Below are positions 26,138 through 35,039 of a DNA stretch of 64,000 nucleotides, piece by piece. Below the pieces are notes generated by a model. It saw only the letters and a list, made by a program, of their open reading frames with translations. It made no database searches and was not told the DNA's origin. The DNA comes from CF-39 sp035651155 (lineage in GTDB: Bacteria > Chloroflexota > Limnocylindria > P2-11E). The stretch covers positions 91,005 to 155,004 of the forward strand of contig DASRGG010000011.1 of NCBI GenBank assembly GCA_035651155.1, read 5' to 3'. The first letter of the stretch is position 1. Each line of letters opens with the position of its first letter. A program made the position numbers and the translations under genes.

Positions 26138-27757
26138 TTAGCGGCCGCTCTTCGCCAGCACCTCGGCCCACGACTGCGTCTTCATGAGCGCCTTGCCCTT
26201 GACGATCTGGTCCGCGTCGAACCAGCCCGCCGGATCGACCCTGTCGATCGGGTAGACGGGACGCATGAAGTCGTTCTCGTAGCCGAAGGGCACCGTGGCG
26301 TCGATCGCCATGCCGCCCTCGAAGCGCGTGTTCATCGCGGTCCACTGCGCGCTGCCGGCGGTGAGCCGCTCCGACGGGATGAAGGTCTGTCCGGCGCCGC
26401 CCGGCGTCGGGCTCCAGACGTCGTCGCGCGGGTTCACGCGCGTGGTGAGCGCCCAGATGATGTCGTCCATCGAGTAGATGTCGACGTCCTGGTCGACCGC
26501 GATGCACAGGCGCAGACCCGAGCTGCACGCGAACGCCGCCGCGAGGAAGTTGCGCACGAACCCGTCGTCGGTCTTGAGGCGCTTCTTCACCTGAAGGATC
26601 GCGCCGGCCCAGTCGGTCATCGGGAACGGGATGTTCACGTCGTTGATGAGACCGGGCTGGATGCGTTCGCAGAGCTCGTAGAACGCGGCCTCGCGCACCG
26701 TCGTGTCGATGTTGTTGCAGTCGTACATGTGCACGCCCATCGGGTAGATGAAGGGACGCTCGGAGCGCTTGCGCATCGTGATCGCGGTGACGTGGAAGGT
26801 CGGCGCCTTGTAGGCCTTCCCCATGTAGCCGGCCCACTCCGGGTGGAAGTGGTAGCGGCCCTGCACGTCGGCCTTCTCGGCCTCGGCGGTCTCGTAGCGC
26901 TTGTCGCGCGGATGCAGGTAGCCCTCGAGCGAGTACTCCGCGTCCGCGACCGCGTATGCGTCGACGGTCGCGGCCTTCACGATGCGGATCGGATAGCCCT
27001 GCACGGCGCCCGCGGCGCCGAGCTCGTCGCCGCCGCGCGGCAGCACGACGTAATCGAACCCGCCGCCGGCGAGGAGGGTGGCCGCGGCCGGCAGGCCGAA
27101 GTTCACCGTGAGCGGCACCGGCTCGTCCTTGTAGTACTTCGTCATGACCTGCCACATGTGCGACCCGGGCGAGATCTGGAACGTGCCGACGTTGCCCCAG
27201 CGGAAGTTCATGCGGTTGTAGCCGATGTGGCTGCCGCCCCAGAACTTGTCGCCCACGACGACGCTGTTGCCGGAGCCGATCGTGATCTCGGACTCGAGGT
27301 GCGTGTGGCGGATGGGCAGGATGTACTTGTTGACGTCGAGGTCGTCGGTGATGACCTCCTGCATGACCGGCGCGTCACCCTGCTTCACGATCTCGCTCGG
27401 GATCGGATGCGTGAGGGCGTGCGCGAGCCTGCGGGTCCGCTCGGTGCGGTCCTCCCAGCCGAACATGCGATCGACGATGTCCATGTTCGCGAAGAAGTTC
27501 GTGATCGCGCGGACGCTGGGGTACCCCTTGACCTTGTTGAAGAGGATCGGGTAGCTGCCGTCGAACTGCTTCTGGATGCCGGTGAGCTGGAGGTCGCCGG
27601 AGACCTCGGTGTCGGTCTCCATGAGGAGGCCCTCCCTGCGGAGCCATTCGACGGTCGCGGGCAACGAGCGCAGCGCCTCCTTCGGCGCGGGCGGGCCCTT
27701 CGGGTCCCTGAGCTGGGTGCGTGCGCGCTTCTGGTCCGCGGGCGCCGTGGCGGCCAT
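26138..27757 (-). CDS. UbiD-family (de)carboxylase, atypical
   Basis: 539 residues from the ATG at 27757, with GGAGG 8 bases upstream. UbiD-type blocks include VRAITNFFANMDIVDRMFGW, ESEITIGSGNSVVVGDKFWGG, YNRMNFRWGNVGTFQISPGSHMWQV and FPMTDWAGAILQVKKR. Instead of the usual EGPFGEFTGYYG active-site stretch it has RYHFHPEWAGYMGKAY, so the substrate pocket differs from common UbiD enzymes. These enzymes use prenylated FMN to decarboxylate unsaturated or aromatic acids. Operon: ubiD, two CoA-transferases, fni. A GntR-type operator lies 38 bases upstream. Confidence 0.88.
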   Translation of the reverse strand: MAATAPADQKRARTQLRDPKGPPAPKEALRSLPATVEWLRREGLLMETDTEVSGDLQLTGIQKQFDGSYPILFNKVKGYPSVRAITNFFANMDIVDRMFGWEDRTERTRRLAHALTHPIPSEIVKQGDAPVMQEVITDDLDVNKYILPIRHTHLESEITIGSGNSVVVGDKFWGGSHIGYNRMNFRWGNVGTFQISPGSHMWQVMTKYYKDEPVPLTVNFGLPAAATLLAGGGFDYVVLPRGGDELGAAGAVQGYPIRIVKAATVDAYAVADAEYSLEGYLHPRDKRYETAEAEKADVQGRYHFHPEWAGYMGKAYKAPTFHVTAITMRKRSERPFIYPMGVHMYDCNNIDTTVREAAFYELCERIQPGLINDVNIPFPMTDWAGAILQVKKRLKTDDGFVRNFLAAAFACSSGLRLCIAVDQDVDIYSMDDIIWALTTRVNPRDDVWSPTPGGAGQTFIPSERLTAGSAQWTAMNTRFEGGMAIDATVPFGYENDFMRPVYPIDRVDPAGWFDADQIVKGKALMKTQSWAEVLAKSGR

Positions 27758-27794
27758 TCGTGTGCCTCCTCGTTCGCTGGCAGTGGGATTGGAT

Positions 27795-27809
27795 AATGGT
27801 ATGACCATT
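27795..27809 (-). promoter_or_regulatory. GntR-type operator A
   Basis: AATGGT-ATG-ACCATT, perfect 6-bp arms, 38 bp upstream of the ubiD start. On the minus strand a TTGACC near 27826-27821 could be the -35 box, so the operator covers the -10 zone. First of six related sites in this window. Confidence 0.7.
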
Positions 27810-27830
27810 CGGGTCCGGTCAACCCCGCGC

Positions 27831-28952
27831 TCAATCCTCGTCGCCGATGCGGTCCGTCAGGGCGCGGGGACGCCAGCCGTCGTCGCGCACCGCCACGCAC
27901 TCCTGCGGCGGGAGCTCGACCCAGACCTGCTGCTCGCGACGCAGGTCCATGCCCGGGTGCGCGCGCGCGCGAACGAGGACCCCGCCGACCTGGACGAGGC
28001 AGTCGAGGTGGTCGCCGAGGAAGGCCGCCACGCGGAGCTGCCCCGCAAAGACGTTCGGTACGTCGGGCGCGACCGGGTGCACACGCACGCTCTCGGGCCG
28101 CACGACGATGAGCGCGGGGGCGCCGGGCGCCAGCTCCGGCGGCAGCGCACAGCGGACGACCGAGCCCAGGGTGCGCACGCCCCCGACCGTCGCCTCGCCC
28201 TCGAGGAAGGTCCCGAGCCCGACGAAGTCGGCGACGAACGGCGACGAGGGCTGCGCGTAGATGTCGCGCGGCGCGGCCTCCTGCACGATGCGACCCGCGT
28301 GCATGACCGCGACACGGTGCGACAGGAACAGCGCCTCACCCTGATCGTGCGTGACGTAGACGGTGGTGATGCGCAGGCGGCGCTGCAGCTCGCGCAGCTC
28401 GATGCGCATCCGCTCGCGGAGCTTCGCGTCGAGATTCGAGAGCGGCTCGTCGAGCAGGAGGAGCTTGGGGCTCCGCACCAGGGCGCGCGCCAGCGCCAGC
28501 CGCTGCTGCTGCCCGCCGGAGAGCTGCGGCGCCGGCCGGTCCTCGAGGCCCTCGAGCCCGACGAGCGCGAGCGCCTCCTCCACGAGGCGCTTCACCTCGC
28601 CCGAGCTCGGTCGCACCTTCCCCACCCGGAGCGGGAACGCGACGTTCTCGAACACGCTCATGTGCGGCCAGATCGCGTAGGACTGGAAGACCATCCCGAG
28701 ATCGCGCTCGTAGGGCGGGACGAAGCGCCCCTCTCCCGAGAGCACCGCGCCGTCGAGGCGGATCACCCCGCCCTCGGGGCGCTCGAGGCCCGCGATGGAT
28801 CGGAGCGTCGTGGTCTTGCCGCAACCGGAGGGGCCCAGCAGCGTGTAGAAGCGACCGTCCTCGACGGTGAAGGACACGTCCTCGACGGCAAGCACGCCGC
28901 CGCGATCCGTCGTGTACGTCTTGCGCAGCGATTCGACGGTCAGCACGGCCAT
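27831..28952 (-). CDS. ABC importer ATPase, FbpC/PotA type
   Basis: 373 residues. Walker A LLGPSGCGKTTTLR, Q-loop VFQSYAIWPHMS, signature LSGGQQQRLALARALV, Walker B LLLLDEPLSNLD, H-loop VTHDQGEA, then a C-terminal TOBE regulatory domain (FVGLGTFLEGEA...LIVVRPESVRVHP). It energises the permease encoded 2 bases upstream. Third gene of a binding protein-permease-ATPase operon under operator B. The family imports iron(III), polyamines, phosphonates or similar; the substrate here is unknown. Confidence 0.92.
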   Translation of the reverse strand: MAVLTVESLRKTYTTDRGGVLAVEDVSFTVEDGRFYTLLGPSGCGKTTTLRSIAGLERPEGGVIRLDGAVLSGEGRFVPPYERDLGMVFQSYAIWPHMSVFENVAFPLRVGKVRPSSGEVKRLVEEALALVGLEGLEDRPAPQLSGGQQQRLALARALVRSPKLLLLDEPLSNLDAKLRERMRIELRELQRRLRITTVYVTHDQGEALFLSHRVAVMHAGRIVQEAAPRDIYAQPSSPFVADFVGLGTFLEGEATVGGVRTLGSVVRCALPPELAPGAPALIVVRPESVRVHPVAPDVPNVFAGQLRVAAFLGDHLDCLVQVGGVLVRARAHPGMDLRREQQVWVELPPQECVAVRDDGWRPRALTDRIGDED

Positions 28953-28954
28953 CC

Positions 28955-30691
28955 CTATCCCTCCCGAACGCCCACGCGACGGCTCACGCCCTGGGTCAGA
29001 CCGACGATGACGACCAGCGCGACCACCAGCACGACCGAGAGTGCGGCGACCGCGGTGGATTGCCCGGAGACCTGCAGGTCGAAGATGACGAACGAGATGA
29101 CGACGCTCTGCGGCGAGACCAGTAACACGGACGACGAGAGCTCTCGCACGGACACCACGAAGACGTAGATCCATCCGGCGACGAGCGACGGCCACAGGAG
29201 CGGCACGACGATCCGCCGGAATGTGATCCACCACGACGCGCCCGCGGCCGCGGCAGCTTCCTCGAGCTCGCGATGGAGCTGCAGCATCGCCGCGGAGTTC
29301 GTGCGCATGCCATAGGGCAGGTAGCGCGTGACGTAGGCGATCACCAGGATCGCCAGGGTGCCGTAGATCGGGATCGGGAAGTTGACGAGCTCGAACACGA
29401 TCGCGACCGCGAGCACGAGGCCGGGGATGCCGATCGGCAGGAACGCGAGGAGGTCGAGGAAACGGCGGCCCGGCAGCCGCGTGCGGATGACGATCCACGC
29501 GATCACCGCGGTCAGCGCCATCGTGATGCTCGCGCTCGCGATCGCGAGGATGAGGCTGTTGCGCGCCGCGAGGAGCGTGTCCGGGTGCTCGAGCACCGTC
29601 ACGTAGTTCTTCAGCGTGAGGCGCTGCAGCATGTCGAAGCTCGGGATGTAGAACGGGAGCAGCGAGACGAACAGCAGGACGAGGAACGGCAGCACCACGA
29701 CCACGAGGACGTACGCCACCATGAAGGTCAGCGCGACCCATCGCCATTTCCCAAGGTCGATCCGCCGCGGCCGGTATCCCTTTCCGGTGATCGTCGCGAA
29801 TCGCTCGGCGCGTCGCGTGAGCCGTCCGTAGGTCCAGACGCCCACCGCGCTCACCAGGAGCAGCCCCATCCCGAGGGCGCCGGCGACGCCGTAATCCTGC
29901 GGATACTGGCGGAGCGCGAGGTAGATCTCACTCGTGAACACGGGGATGCGCGCCGGGATGCCGAGGAGCGCCGGTACCTCGAACGACTCGAGGCCGCGCA
30001 CGAACATGATGAGCATCGATGCCGCGAGCGCCGGCACGAGCATCGGCAGGGTGATCATCCGGAGCGTCCGGAGCGGCCGGGCGCCACTCGTGACGGCCGC
30101 CTCTTCGAGCGACGGATCCATCGCGCGCATCGAACCGACCATGACGAGGAACACCAGCGGCGAGAGGTGCAGACCCTCCGTCCAGATCATGCCGAGCATG
30201 CCGTACACGTCGAACGGCGGGGTCTGCAGGCCGAACAGCGCCATGAACAGCTTGTTCAGCACGCCGATCTTCCCGCTCGCGAGATAGATCCACGCGATGG
30301 TGCTCACGATGCCGGGAACGATGAGCGGCACGAGCGTCACGGCGAAGACGGCGCGGCGCATCGGGACGTTCGTGCGCTCGACGATGTAGGCGAGCGACGT
30401 GCCGAGGAGGATCGCGACCGCCGACGTCCCGAGCGCGTACAGGAACGAGTTCTGGAGGAGCCGGTAGGTGCGTGGGTCGCCGTAGACGCCGAGGTAGTTC
30501 GCGAGCGTGAGGCCCTGGGTGCCCTCGGTCTGGAGGCTGCCGATCGCGAGCATCCCGAGCGGCAACGCGGTGAGCAGGATCAAGAGGAGCGCCGCCAGCG
30601 CGGGTACGACCACGCCGGAACTCGGCAGCGCGGGGAGCGCGAACGGCGCCCCCCGCGCCGCGAGCGCTACTTCTTGACGGTCTTGGTCCAA
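28955..30691 (-). CDS. ABC importer permease, fused two-domain FbpB type
   Basis: 578 residues with about 12 membrane helices and two EAA-type coupling loops (SLEEAAVTSGARPLRTLRMITLP and ELEEAAAAAGASWWITFRRIVVP), so one chain supplies both halves of the channel. The start ATG overlaps the binding-protein gene by 25 bases. The layout matches FbpB-like iron(III)/thiamine-type permeases. A slightly later start is possible. Confidence 0.9.
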   Translation of the reverse strand: MDQDRQEVALAARGAPFALPALPSSGVVVPALAALLLILLTALPLGMLAIGSLQTEGTQGLTLANYLGVYGDPRTYRLLQNSFLYALGTSAVAILLGTSLAYIVERTNVPMRRAVFAVTLVPLIVPGIVSTIAWIYLASGKIGVLNKLFMALFGLQTPPFDVYGMLGMIWTEGLHLSPLVFLVMVGSMRAMDPSLEEAAVTSGARPLRTLRMITLPMLVPALAASMLIMFVRGLESFEVPALLGIPARIPVFTSEIYLALRQYPQDYGVAGALGMGLLLVSAVGVWTYGRLTRRAERFATITGKGYRPRRIDLGKWRWVALTFMVAYVLVVVVLPFLVLLFVSLLPFYIPSFDMLQRLTLKNYVTVLEHPDTLLAARNSLILAIASASITMALTAVIAWIVIRTRLPGRRFLDLLAFLPIGIPGLVLAVAIVFELVNFPIPIYGTLAILVIAYVTRYLPYGMRTNSAAMLQLHRELEEAAAAAGASWWITFRRIVVPLLWPSLVAGWIYVFVVSVRELSSSVLLVSPQSVVISFVIFDLQVSGQSTAVAALSVVLVVALVVIVGLTQGVSRRVGVREG

Positions 30692-31755
30692 ATCTCCTGG
30701 TACGTCGCGAATTTCTCGGCCAGCGTCGGGCCGGTGTAATAGATGGTCTTGGGCAGCAGCCGCGGGTTCGCGGCCCCCGGCTTCGCCGGGACGCGGAACA
30801 GGTCGGCGAGCACCTTCTGACCGTCAGAGAGGTACCAATTGATGAAGACGCGCGCCGCGTTCGGATGCGCCGCGCCCTTCACCAGACCGGGCCCGTCGAT
30901 CGTCACGACGCCCTCGGCCTGCATGTAATCCACGGGCGCCTTGTCGTTGCGCTTCTGCTCGGTGCTGTGCGCGTGGCCGCCCCAGAAGATCGCGCCCTCA
31001 CCGGCGATGAGCTTGTCGAGCGTCTCGGTGTGGCCGTTCGACGGCGTGCAGTTCGCCATGAGCTTGGTGACCAGGTCCTGCGCCTTGGCGCTGTCGCCCT
31101 TGTACTTGCGCTCGCCGATACCGAGGAGGACCTCGATGTCCGTCGCCTCGATGAGGCACTTGCCCTTCCACTTCGCGTCGGTGGCGTCCTCGAACGTCTT
31201 CGGGGCGTCCGCGTCCTTCACTGCGGAGGTGTTGTACGAGATCGTCTCCACCCCGAGGCGCGCGGCGTGCCACATGCCGTTCGCGTCCTTGAGGTCGGCC
31301 GGGAAGTCGGCCGCGGCCGGCACCTTCCAGGGCTCGATGTAGCCCGCCTTGATCGCCTGGAACAGGTCGAGCCCGCCCGTCTCGAGGACGTCGGCGAGGA
31401 CCTTGCCGGCCTTCACCTCGGTCATGAACTGCGTGACCAGCGATTCGCTCGACTTGCGGTTGACCGTGATCTTGACGCCATAGCTCTTCGCGCTCGCGGC
31501 GAACGCGTCGCCGACCTTCTTGGCGTCCGACGACGACAGCGAGGTGTAGAGGACGATCTCGCCCTCCACCTTCGCCTTCGCGATCGTCGCATCGTCGAGC
31601 TCACCCGGCTTCGCCGTCGGCGCGACGCTCGCGGCGGCCGCGCTCGTCGCGGCCGGGGTCGTCGGTGTCGGGCTCGCGGCGGTCGGCGCGCCGCCGCATG
31701 CCATCGCCACCAGTCCGAGGATGCCGAGCAACGTGGAGATTCGCTGCTTACCCAC
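30667..31755 (-). CDS. Extracellular solute-binding lipoprotein, family 1/6
   Basis: 362 residues from the GTG at 31755 with GGGAGG upstream. Signal peptide with lipobox LVAMAC, a Pro/Thr/Ala linker, then a periplasmic-binding-protein fold (GEIVLYTSLSSSDAKKVGDAFAASAKSYGVKITVNRKSS, as in iron(III)/ABC family 1 binding proteins). It captures the substrate of the following permease and ATPase. Operator B lies 31 bases upstream. In this setting it may carry an aromatic acid or an iron chelate; neither is shown. Confidence 0.88.
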   Translation of the reverse strand: MGKQRISTLLGILGLVAMACGGAPTAASPTPTTPAATSAAAASVAPTAKPGELDDATIAKAKVEGEIVLYTSLSSSDAKKVGDAFAASAKSYGVKITVNRKSSESLVTQFMTEVKAGKVLADVLETGGLDLFQAIKAGYIEPWKVPAAADFPADLKDANGMWHAARLGVETISYNTSAVKDADAPKTFEDATDAKWKGKCLIEATDIEVLLGIGERKYKGDSAKAQDLVTKLMANCTPSNGHTETLDKLIAGEGAIFWGGHAHSTEQKRNDKAPVDYMQAEGVVTIDGPGLVKGAAHPNAARVFINWYLSDGQKVLADLFRVPAKPGAANPRLLPKTIYYTGPTLAEKFATYQEIWTKTVKK

Positions 31756-31785
31756 CGATGCCTCCCTGCCTCCGTCCAGATGTCG

Positions 31786-31800
31786 AATTGTTATACCTTT
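31786..31800 (-). promoter_or_regulatory. GntR-type operator B
   Basis: AATTGT-TAT-ACCTTT on the plus strand; on the minus strand AAAGGTATAACAATT, nearly the same as operator F. It lies 31 bp upstream of the binding-protein start. Confidence 0.6.
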
Positions 31801-31872
31801 CGACCTGAGCGCGAGCCTAGTGAGGCACGGCGGGCGGGTCAAGGAGGTACGGGCGATGCGCGCTGCGGGGCC

Positions 31873-32193
31873 GTGACGTTGGTCCTTTCGAACGACGAGT
31901 CGCAGCCCTCCTCACCATGCCCGAATGCATCGACGTGCTCGGAGGCGCGTTCCGGGATCTCGCCGATGGCGGCGGCACGGACAGGCGTCGCTCGGACAGC
32001 TTCGTCCCGGCCACGCAGCCGGGTGCGTTGTAATCCGCTGGCCCGCCAGGGGCGGGACAGCGCGCCGCGAGAAGGTCCAGCCGCACCCGGCACACGCTGG
32101 GTCGGGTTCGTGCCGCTCTTCAACGTCGAGACCGGTGAGCCGCTCGCGATCTTCCCCGACGGCGTACCGCACACGCAGACGGTGCATCCGTGA
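31873..32193 (+). pseudogene. Relic of an ornithine cyclodeaminase-family gene
   Basis: Begins VTLVLSNDE like the intact neighbour (VTLLLSNED). After a frameshift it continues MPECIDVLGGAFRDLADGG, matching ACIDALEHAFRDLASGE of the neighbour, then reaches stops. A third stretch, RWVGFVPLFNVETGEPLAIFPDG, matches RYVGLVILFDIATLVPLAILQDG. The rest of the gene, including the NAD(P)-binding domain, is missing. It ends 25 bases before the intact copy and reads the same way: a decayed tandem duplicate. Confidence 0.75.
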
Positions 32194-32217
32194 AGGCCGA
32201 GCGAGGAGATTGATCCG

Positions 32218-33288
32218 GTGACGCTGCTGCTCTCGAACGAGGACGTGCTCGGCGTCATGGACCTGGATGCCTGCATCGACGCGCTGGAGCACGCGTTCCG
32301 TGACCTCGCGAGCGGCGAGGCCGTGAACCGGCCTCGCTCGCACACCTACACCGCGCTCGGCGACGGCCATCACTACCTGTTCAAGTCGATGGACGGATCG
32401 GTGCCGCGTCTCGGCGTGCATGCGATACGCATGAGCAGCGACCACACGCACGAATTCGCGAAGGGCGGCGTGCGCAGGCGCGAGAAGCAGGCACTCGCGC
32501 CCGGCGGCCGCTACGTCGGCCTGGTGATCCTCTTTGACATCGCCACGCTCGTGCCGCTCGCGATCCTCCAGGACGGCGAGCTGCAGCGCGCCCGCGTCGG
32601 ATGCACGAGCGCGGTCGCCGCGAAACACCTCGCACGAGCGGACGCGCGGCGCGTGGGGATCGTCGGTACCGGCTGGCAGGCGACGACGCAGCTACTTGCG
32701 CTCGCACGGGTGCGCACGCTCGAGCAGGTGATCGCGTACTCCACCGATCCGGCGCGCGTGCGCCGCTTCTGCGAGGACGTCGCTCCGCGTATCGGTGTGC
32801 CGGTGACGCCCGCGGCCACCGCGCGGGAGGCCGTGGCAGGCGCGGACATCATCGTGCTCGCGACGAACTCGCACGATCCCGTCATCGACGGCGCGTGGCT
32901 GGAGCGCGGCCAGCACATCGGCTCGGTGCAGAGCCACGAGCTGGACGACGTCACCCTTCACCGTGCCGACGTGATCGTCGTGCGCAGCGAGGACCCCGCG
33001 ACGTTCCACTTCGCGCCAGGACGAGGTCCCATCGAGGCGACCGAGGTGCGCGACCTTCGCGAGGAACTGCGTTCCAGGGTGATCACCCTCGGCGAGGTGC
33101 TCCTCGGACGCGGTGGCCGACGCTCCCCTGCCGACATCACGCTCTTCACCGGTGGCGGCCTCGGCGCGTCCTCGGGCCTCGGCATCCAGTTCGCGGCCAC
33201 CGCGCACGCGGTCTTCCAGGCGGCACGTGCCGCCGGCATCGGCCGCGAGCTGCCGACCGACTGGTTCACGGAGACCGCCAAGCCCTGA
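32218..33288 (+). CDS. Ornithine cyclodeaminase / mu-crystallin family protein
   Basis: 356 residues from the GTG at 32218, GAGGAG about 9 bases upstream. Rossmann motif VGIVGTGWQATTQLLAL, then ADIIVLATNSHDPVIDGAWLERGQHIGSVQ and LFTGGGLGASSGLGIQFAATA. The family covers ornithine cyclodeaminase, alanine dehydrogenase-like and ketimine reductase enzymes, so a general imine/amino-acid oxidoreductase role is the safe reading. It lies divergent to the operator B transporter and just before operator C. Confidence 0.85.
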   Translation: MTLLLSNEDVLGVMDLDACIDALEHAFRDLASGEAVNRPRSHTYTALGDGHHYLFKSMDGSVPRLGVHAIRMSSDHTHEFAKGGVRRREKQALAPGGRYVGLVILFDIATLVPLAILQDGELQRARVGCTSAVAAKHLARADARRVGIVGTGWQATTQLLALARVRTLEQVIAYSTDPARVRRFCEDVAPRIGVPVTPAATAREAVAGADIIVLATNSHDPVIDGAWLERGQHIGSVQSHELDDVTLHRADVIVVRSEDPATFHFAPGRGPIEATEVRDLREELRSRVITLGEVLLGRGGRRSPADITLFTGGGLGASSGLGIQFAATAHAVFQAARAAGIGRELPTDWFTETAKP

Positions 33289-33321
33289 GCCGGTGGGCGC
33301 GTGATGCTTGCGCCGGATCGG

Positions 33322-33336
33322 ATTGGTACTACCATT
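33322..33336 (+). promoter_or_regulatory. GntR-type operator C
   Basis: ATTGGT-ACT-ACCATT, 12 bp upstream of the ABC ATPase ATG. With so little leader and no ribosome site, the message from a promoter here would be almost leaderless. Confidence 0.65.
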
Positions 33337-33347
33337 CGCGCCCACAG

Positions 33348-34166
33348 ATGGGGGGTCCGGGTGCCAAGCTCGTCGCGACCAACGTCGTCGTCGAGTACTG
33401 GCTTGCCCGCTCCGAGATGCTGTTCACGGCTGTCGAGGGCGTCGACCTCGAGATCGCCGACGGCGAGTTCGTCGCGATCGTCGGACCGTCGGGCTGCGGC
33501 AAGACGACCTTCCTCAACGCCGTCGACGGCCTCATCCCGATCGCGGACGGCTCGCTGACCCTGGACGGCCGCGAGATCAGCAGCCCCGGCCGCGACCGCG
33601 CGATGGTCTTCCAGCAGCCCGGGCTGCTCCCATGGCGCACCGTCCTCGGCAACGTCATGTTCGGCGTCGAAGCGCAGGGGACCATGACCAAGAGCGAGGC
33701 GCTCGAGCGGGCCAAGCAGCAGATCGAGCTCGTGGGGCTCAGGGGGTTCGAGGACGCCTACCCGCTCGAGCTGTCGGGCGGCATGCAGCAGCGCGTCAAC
33801 CTCGCCCGCGCGCTCCTGACGGACCCCGAGATGCTGCTCCTGGACGAGCCGTTCGCCGCCCTGGACGCGCAGACACGCGAGCTCATGCAGCTGGAGCTGC
33901 TCAAGATCTGGAACAAGAGCCGCAAGACGGCGCTCTTCATCACGCACGACATCAAGGAGGCGATCTATCTCGCGGACCGCGTGATCGTCTTCACCAAGCG
34001 GCCAGGTCGTGTGAAGTGCGAGATCCGGGTCGACATCCCGCGGCCGCGGAGCCTGCGCGTGAAGCGCGATCCGAAGTTCGTCGCCTACGAGGACCAGATC
34101 TGGGAGAGCATCGAGGAGGAGCTCACCGTCAAGCCCGAGCGGCTCCTGGCGGGGATGCCGGGATGA
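33348..34166 (+). CDS. ABC importer ATPase, TauB/SsuB type
   Basis: 272 residues. Walker A IVGPSGCGKTTFLNAVDGL, Q-loop VFQQPGLLPWRT, signature LSGGMQQRVNLARAL, Walker B LLLDEPFAALD, H-loop ITHDIKEA. The pattern is that of nitrate/sulfonate/taurine importers, which in catabolic clusters often carry aromatic acids. First gene of an ATPase-permease-binding protein operon starting right after operator C; overlaps the permease gene by ATGA. Confidence 0.93.
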   Translation: MGGPGAKLVATNVVVEYWLARSEMLFTAVEGVDLEIADGEFVAIVGPSGCGKTTFLNAVDGLIPIADGSLTLDGREISSPGRDRAMVFQQPGLLPWRTVLGNVMFGVEAQGTMTKSEALERAKQQIELVGLRGFEDAYPLELSGGMQQRVNLARALLTDPEMLLLDEPFAALDAQTRELMQLELLKIWNKSRKTALFITHDIKEAIYLADRVIVFTKRPGRVKCEIRVDIPRPRSLRVKRDPKFVAYEDQIWESIEEELTVKPERLLAGMPG

Positions 34167-35026
34167 GCATCAAGGAAGTGGACACGGTCCCCCTGCCTGT
34201 GACCCGCGGGGAAGCGGCGCGGCCGCGCACGAGGCGTTCGGTCGTGAAGCCGCGGCGCTGGAAGCGGTACGAGGCCACGCTGATCGGGACCGTCAGCGTC
34301 CTCGGCGTACTCCTCACCTGGCAGGCCACCGATAGCGCGAAGATGCTCCCCTTGTTCCTGCCCGGTCCGATCGCGATCGGTCGGGCACTCGTGACGCTCT
34401 TCACCGATCCGCGCAGCGAGATCTGGCTGGATCTCTCGACGAGCGGACAGGAGCTCGCGGTCGGCTACGGCGGCGCGGTCGTCGTCGGCCTGGTCGTCGG
34501 GATCCTCATGGGCTGGTACACGCGCTTCCAATACGCCCTCGATCCCTTCGTGAACTTCTTCTACAGCACACCCCGCATCGTGCTCATCCCCGTCTTCATC
34601 ATCTGGCTCGGCATCGATTGGCAGTCGAAGGTCGCGGTGATCTTCCTCGGTGCCGTGTTCCCGATCATCATCAACACGATGGCCGGCGTGCGGAACACCG
34701 ACGTCGCGCTCATCCGCGTCGCGAGATCGTTCGGCGCGTCCGAGGCGCTCATCTTTCGCCGCGTCGTGCTTCCGGGTGCGGTCCCCTTCATCCTCACGGG
34801 ATTTCGCCTCGGTGTGGGCCATGCCCTGACAGGCGTGATCGTCGCCGAGTACATCGCCGCGGTGAACGGCGTGGGCAAGCTCATCGCCGACGCAGGCGTC
34901 ACGTTCCAGATGGCCAAGATGTTCGCGGGCGTCGTCTTCATCGCGGGCACGGGCGTGCTCCTCACATGGCTGCTGCAACGGATCGAGAACCGGTTCCAGA
35001 GCTGGCGACCACAGATCAAGAGCTAG
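34163..35026 (+). CDS. ABC importer permease, TauC/SsuC type
   Basis: 287 residues with about six membrane helices and one EAA-type loop (ALIRVARSFGASEALIFRRVVLPGAVPFILTG). Characteristic STPRIVLIPVFIIWLGI and GVIVAEYIAAVNGVG blocks of the sulfonate/nitrate permease family. N-terminal basic cytoplasmic tail. Second gene of the operon, 13 bases before the binding protein. Confidence 0.92.
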   Translation: MSIKEVDTVPLPVTRGEAARPRTRRSVVKPRRWKRYEATLIGTVSVLGVLLTWQATDSAKMLPLFLPGPIAIGRALVTLFTDPRSEIWLDLSTSGQELAVGYGGAVVVGLVVGILMGWYTRFQYALDPFVNFFYSTPRIVLIPVFIIWLGIDWQSKVAVIFLGAVFPIIINTMAGVRNTDVALIRVARSFGASEALIFRRVVLPGAVPFILTGFRLGVGHALTGVIVAEYIAAVNGVGKLIADAGVTFQMAKMFAGVVFIAGTGVLLTWLLQRIENRFQSWRPQIKS

Positions 35027-35039
35027 GCGGGAGGGACAC

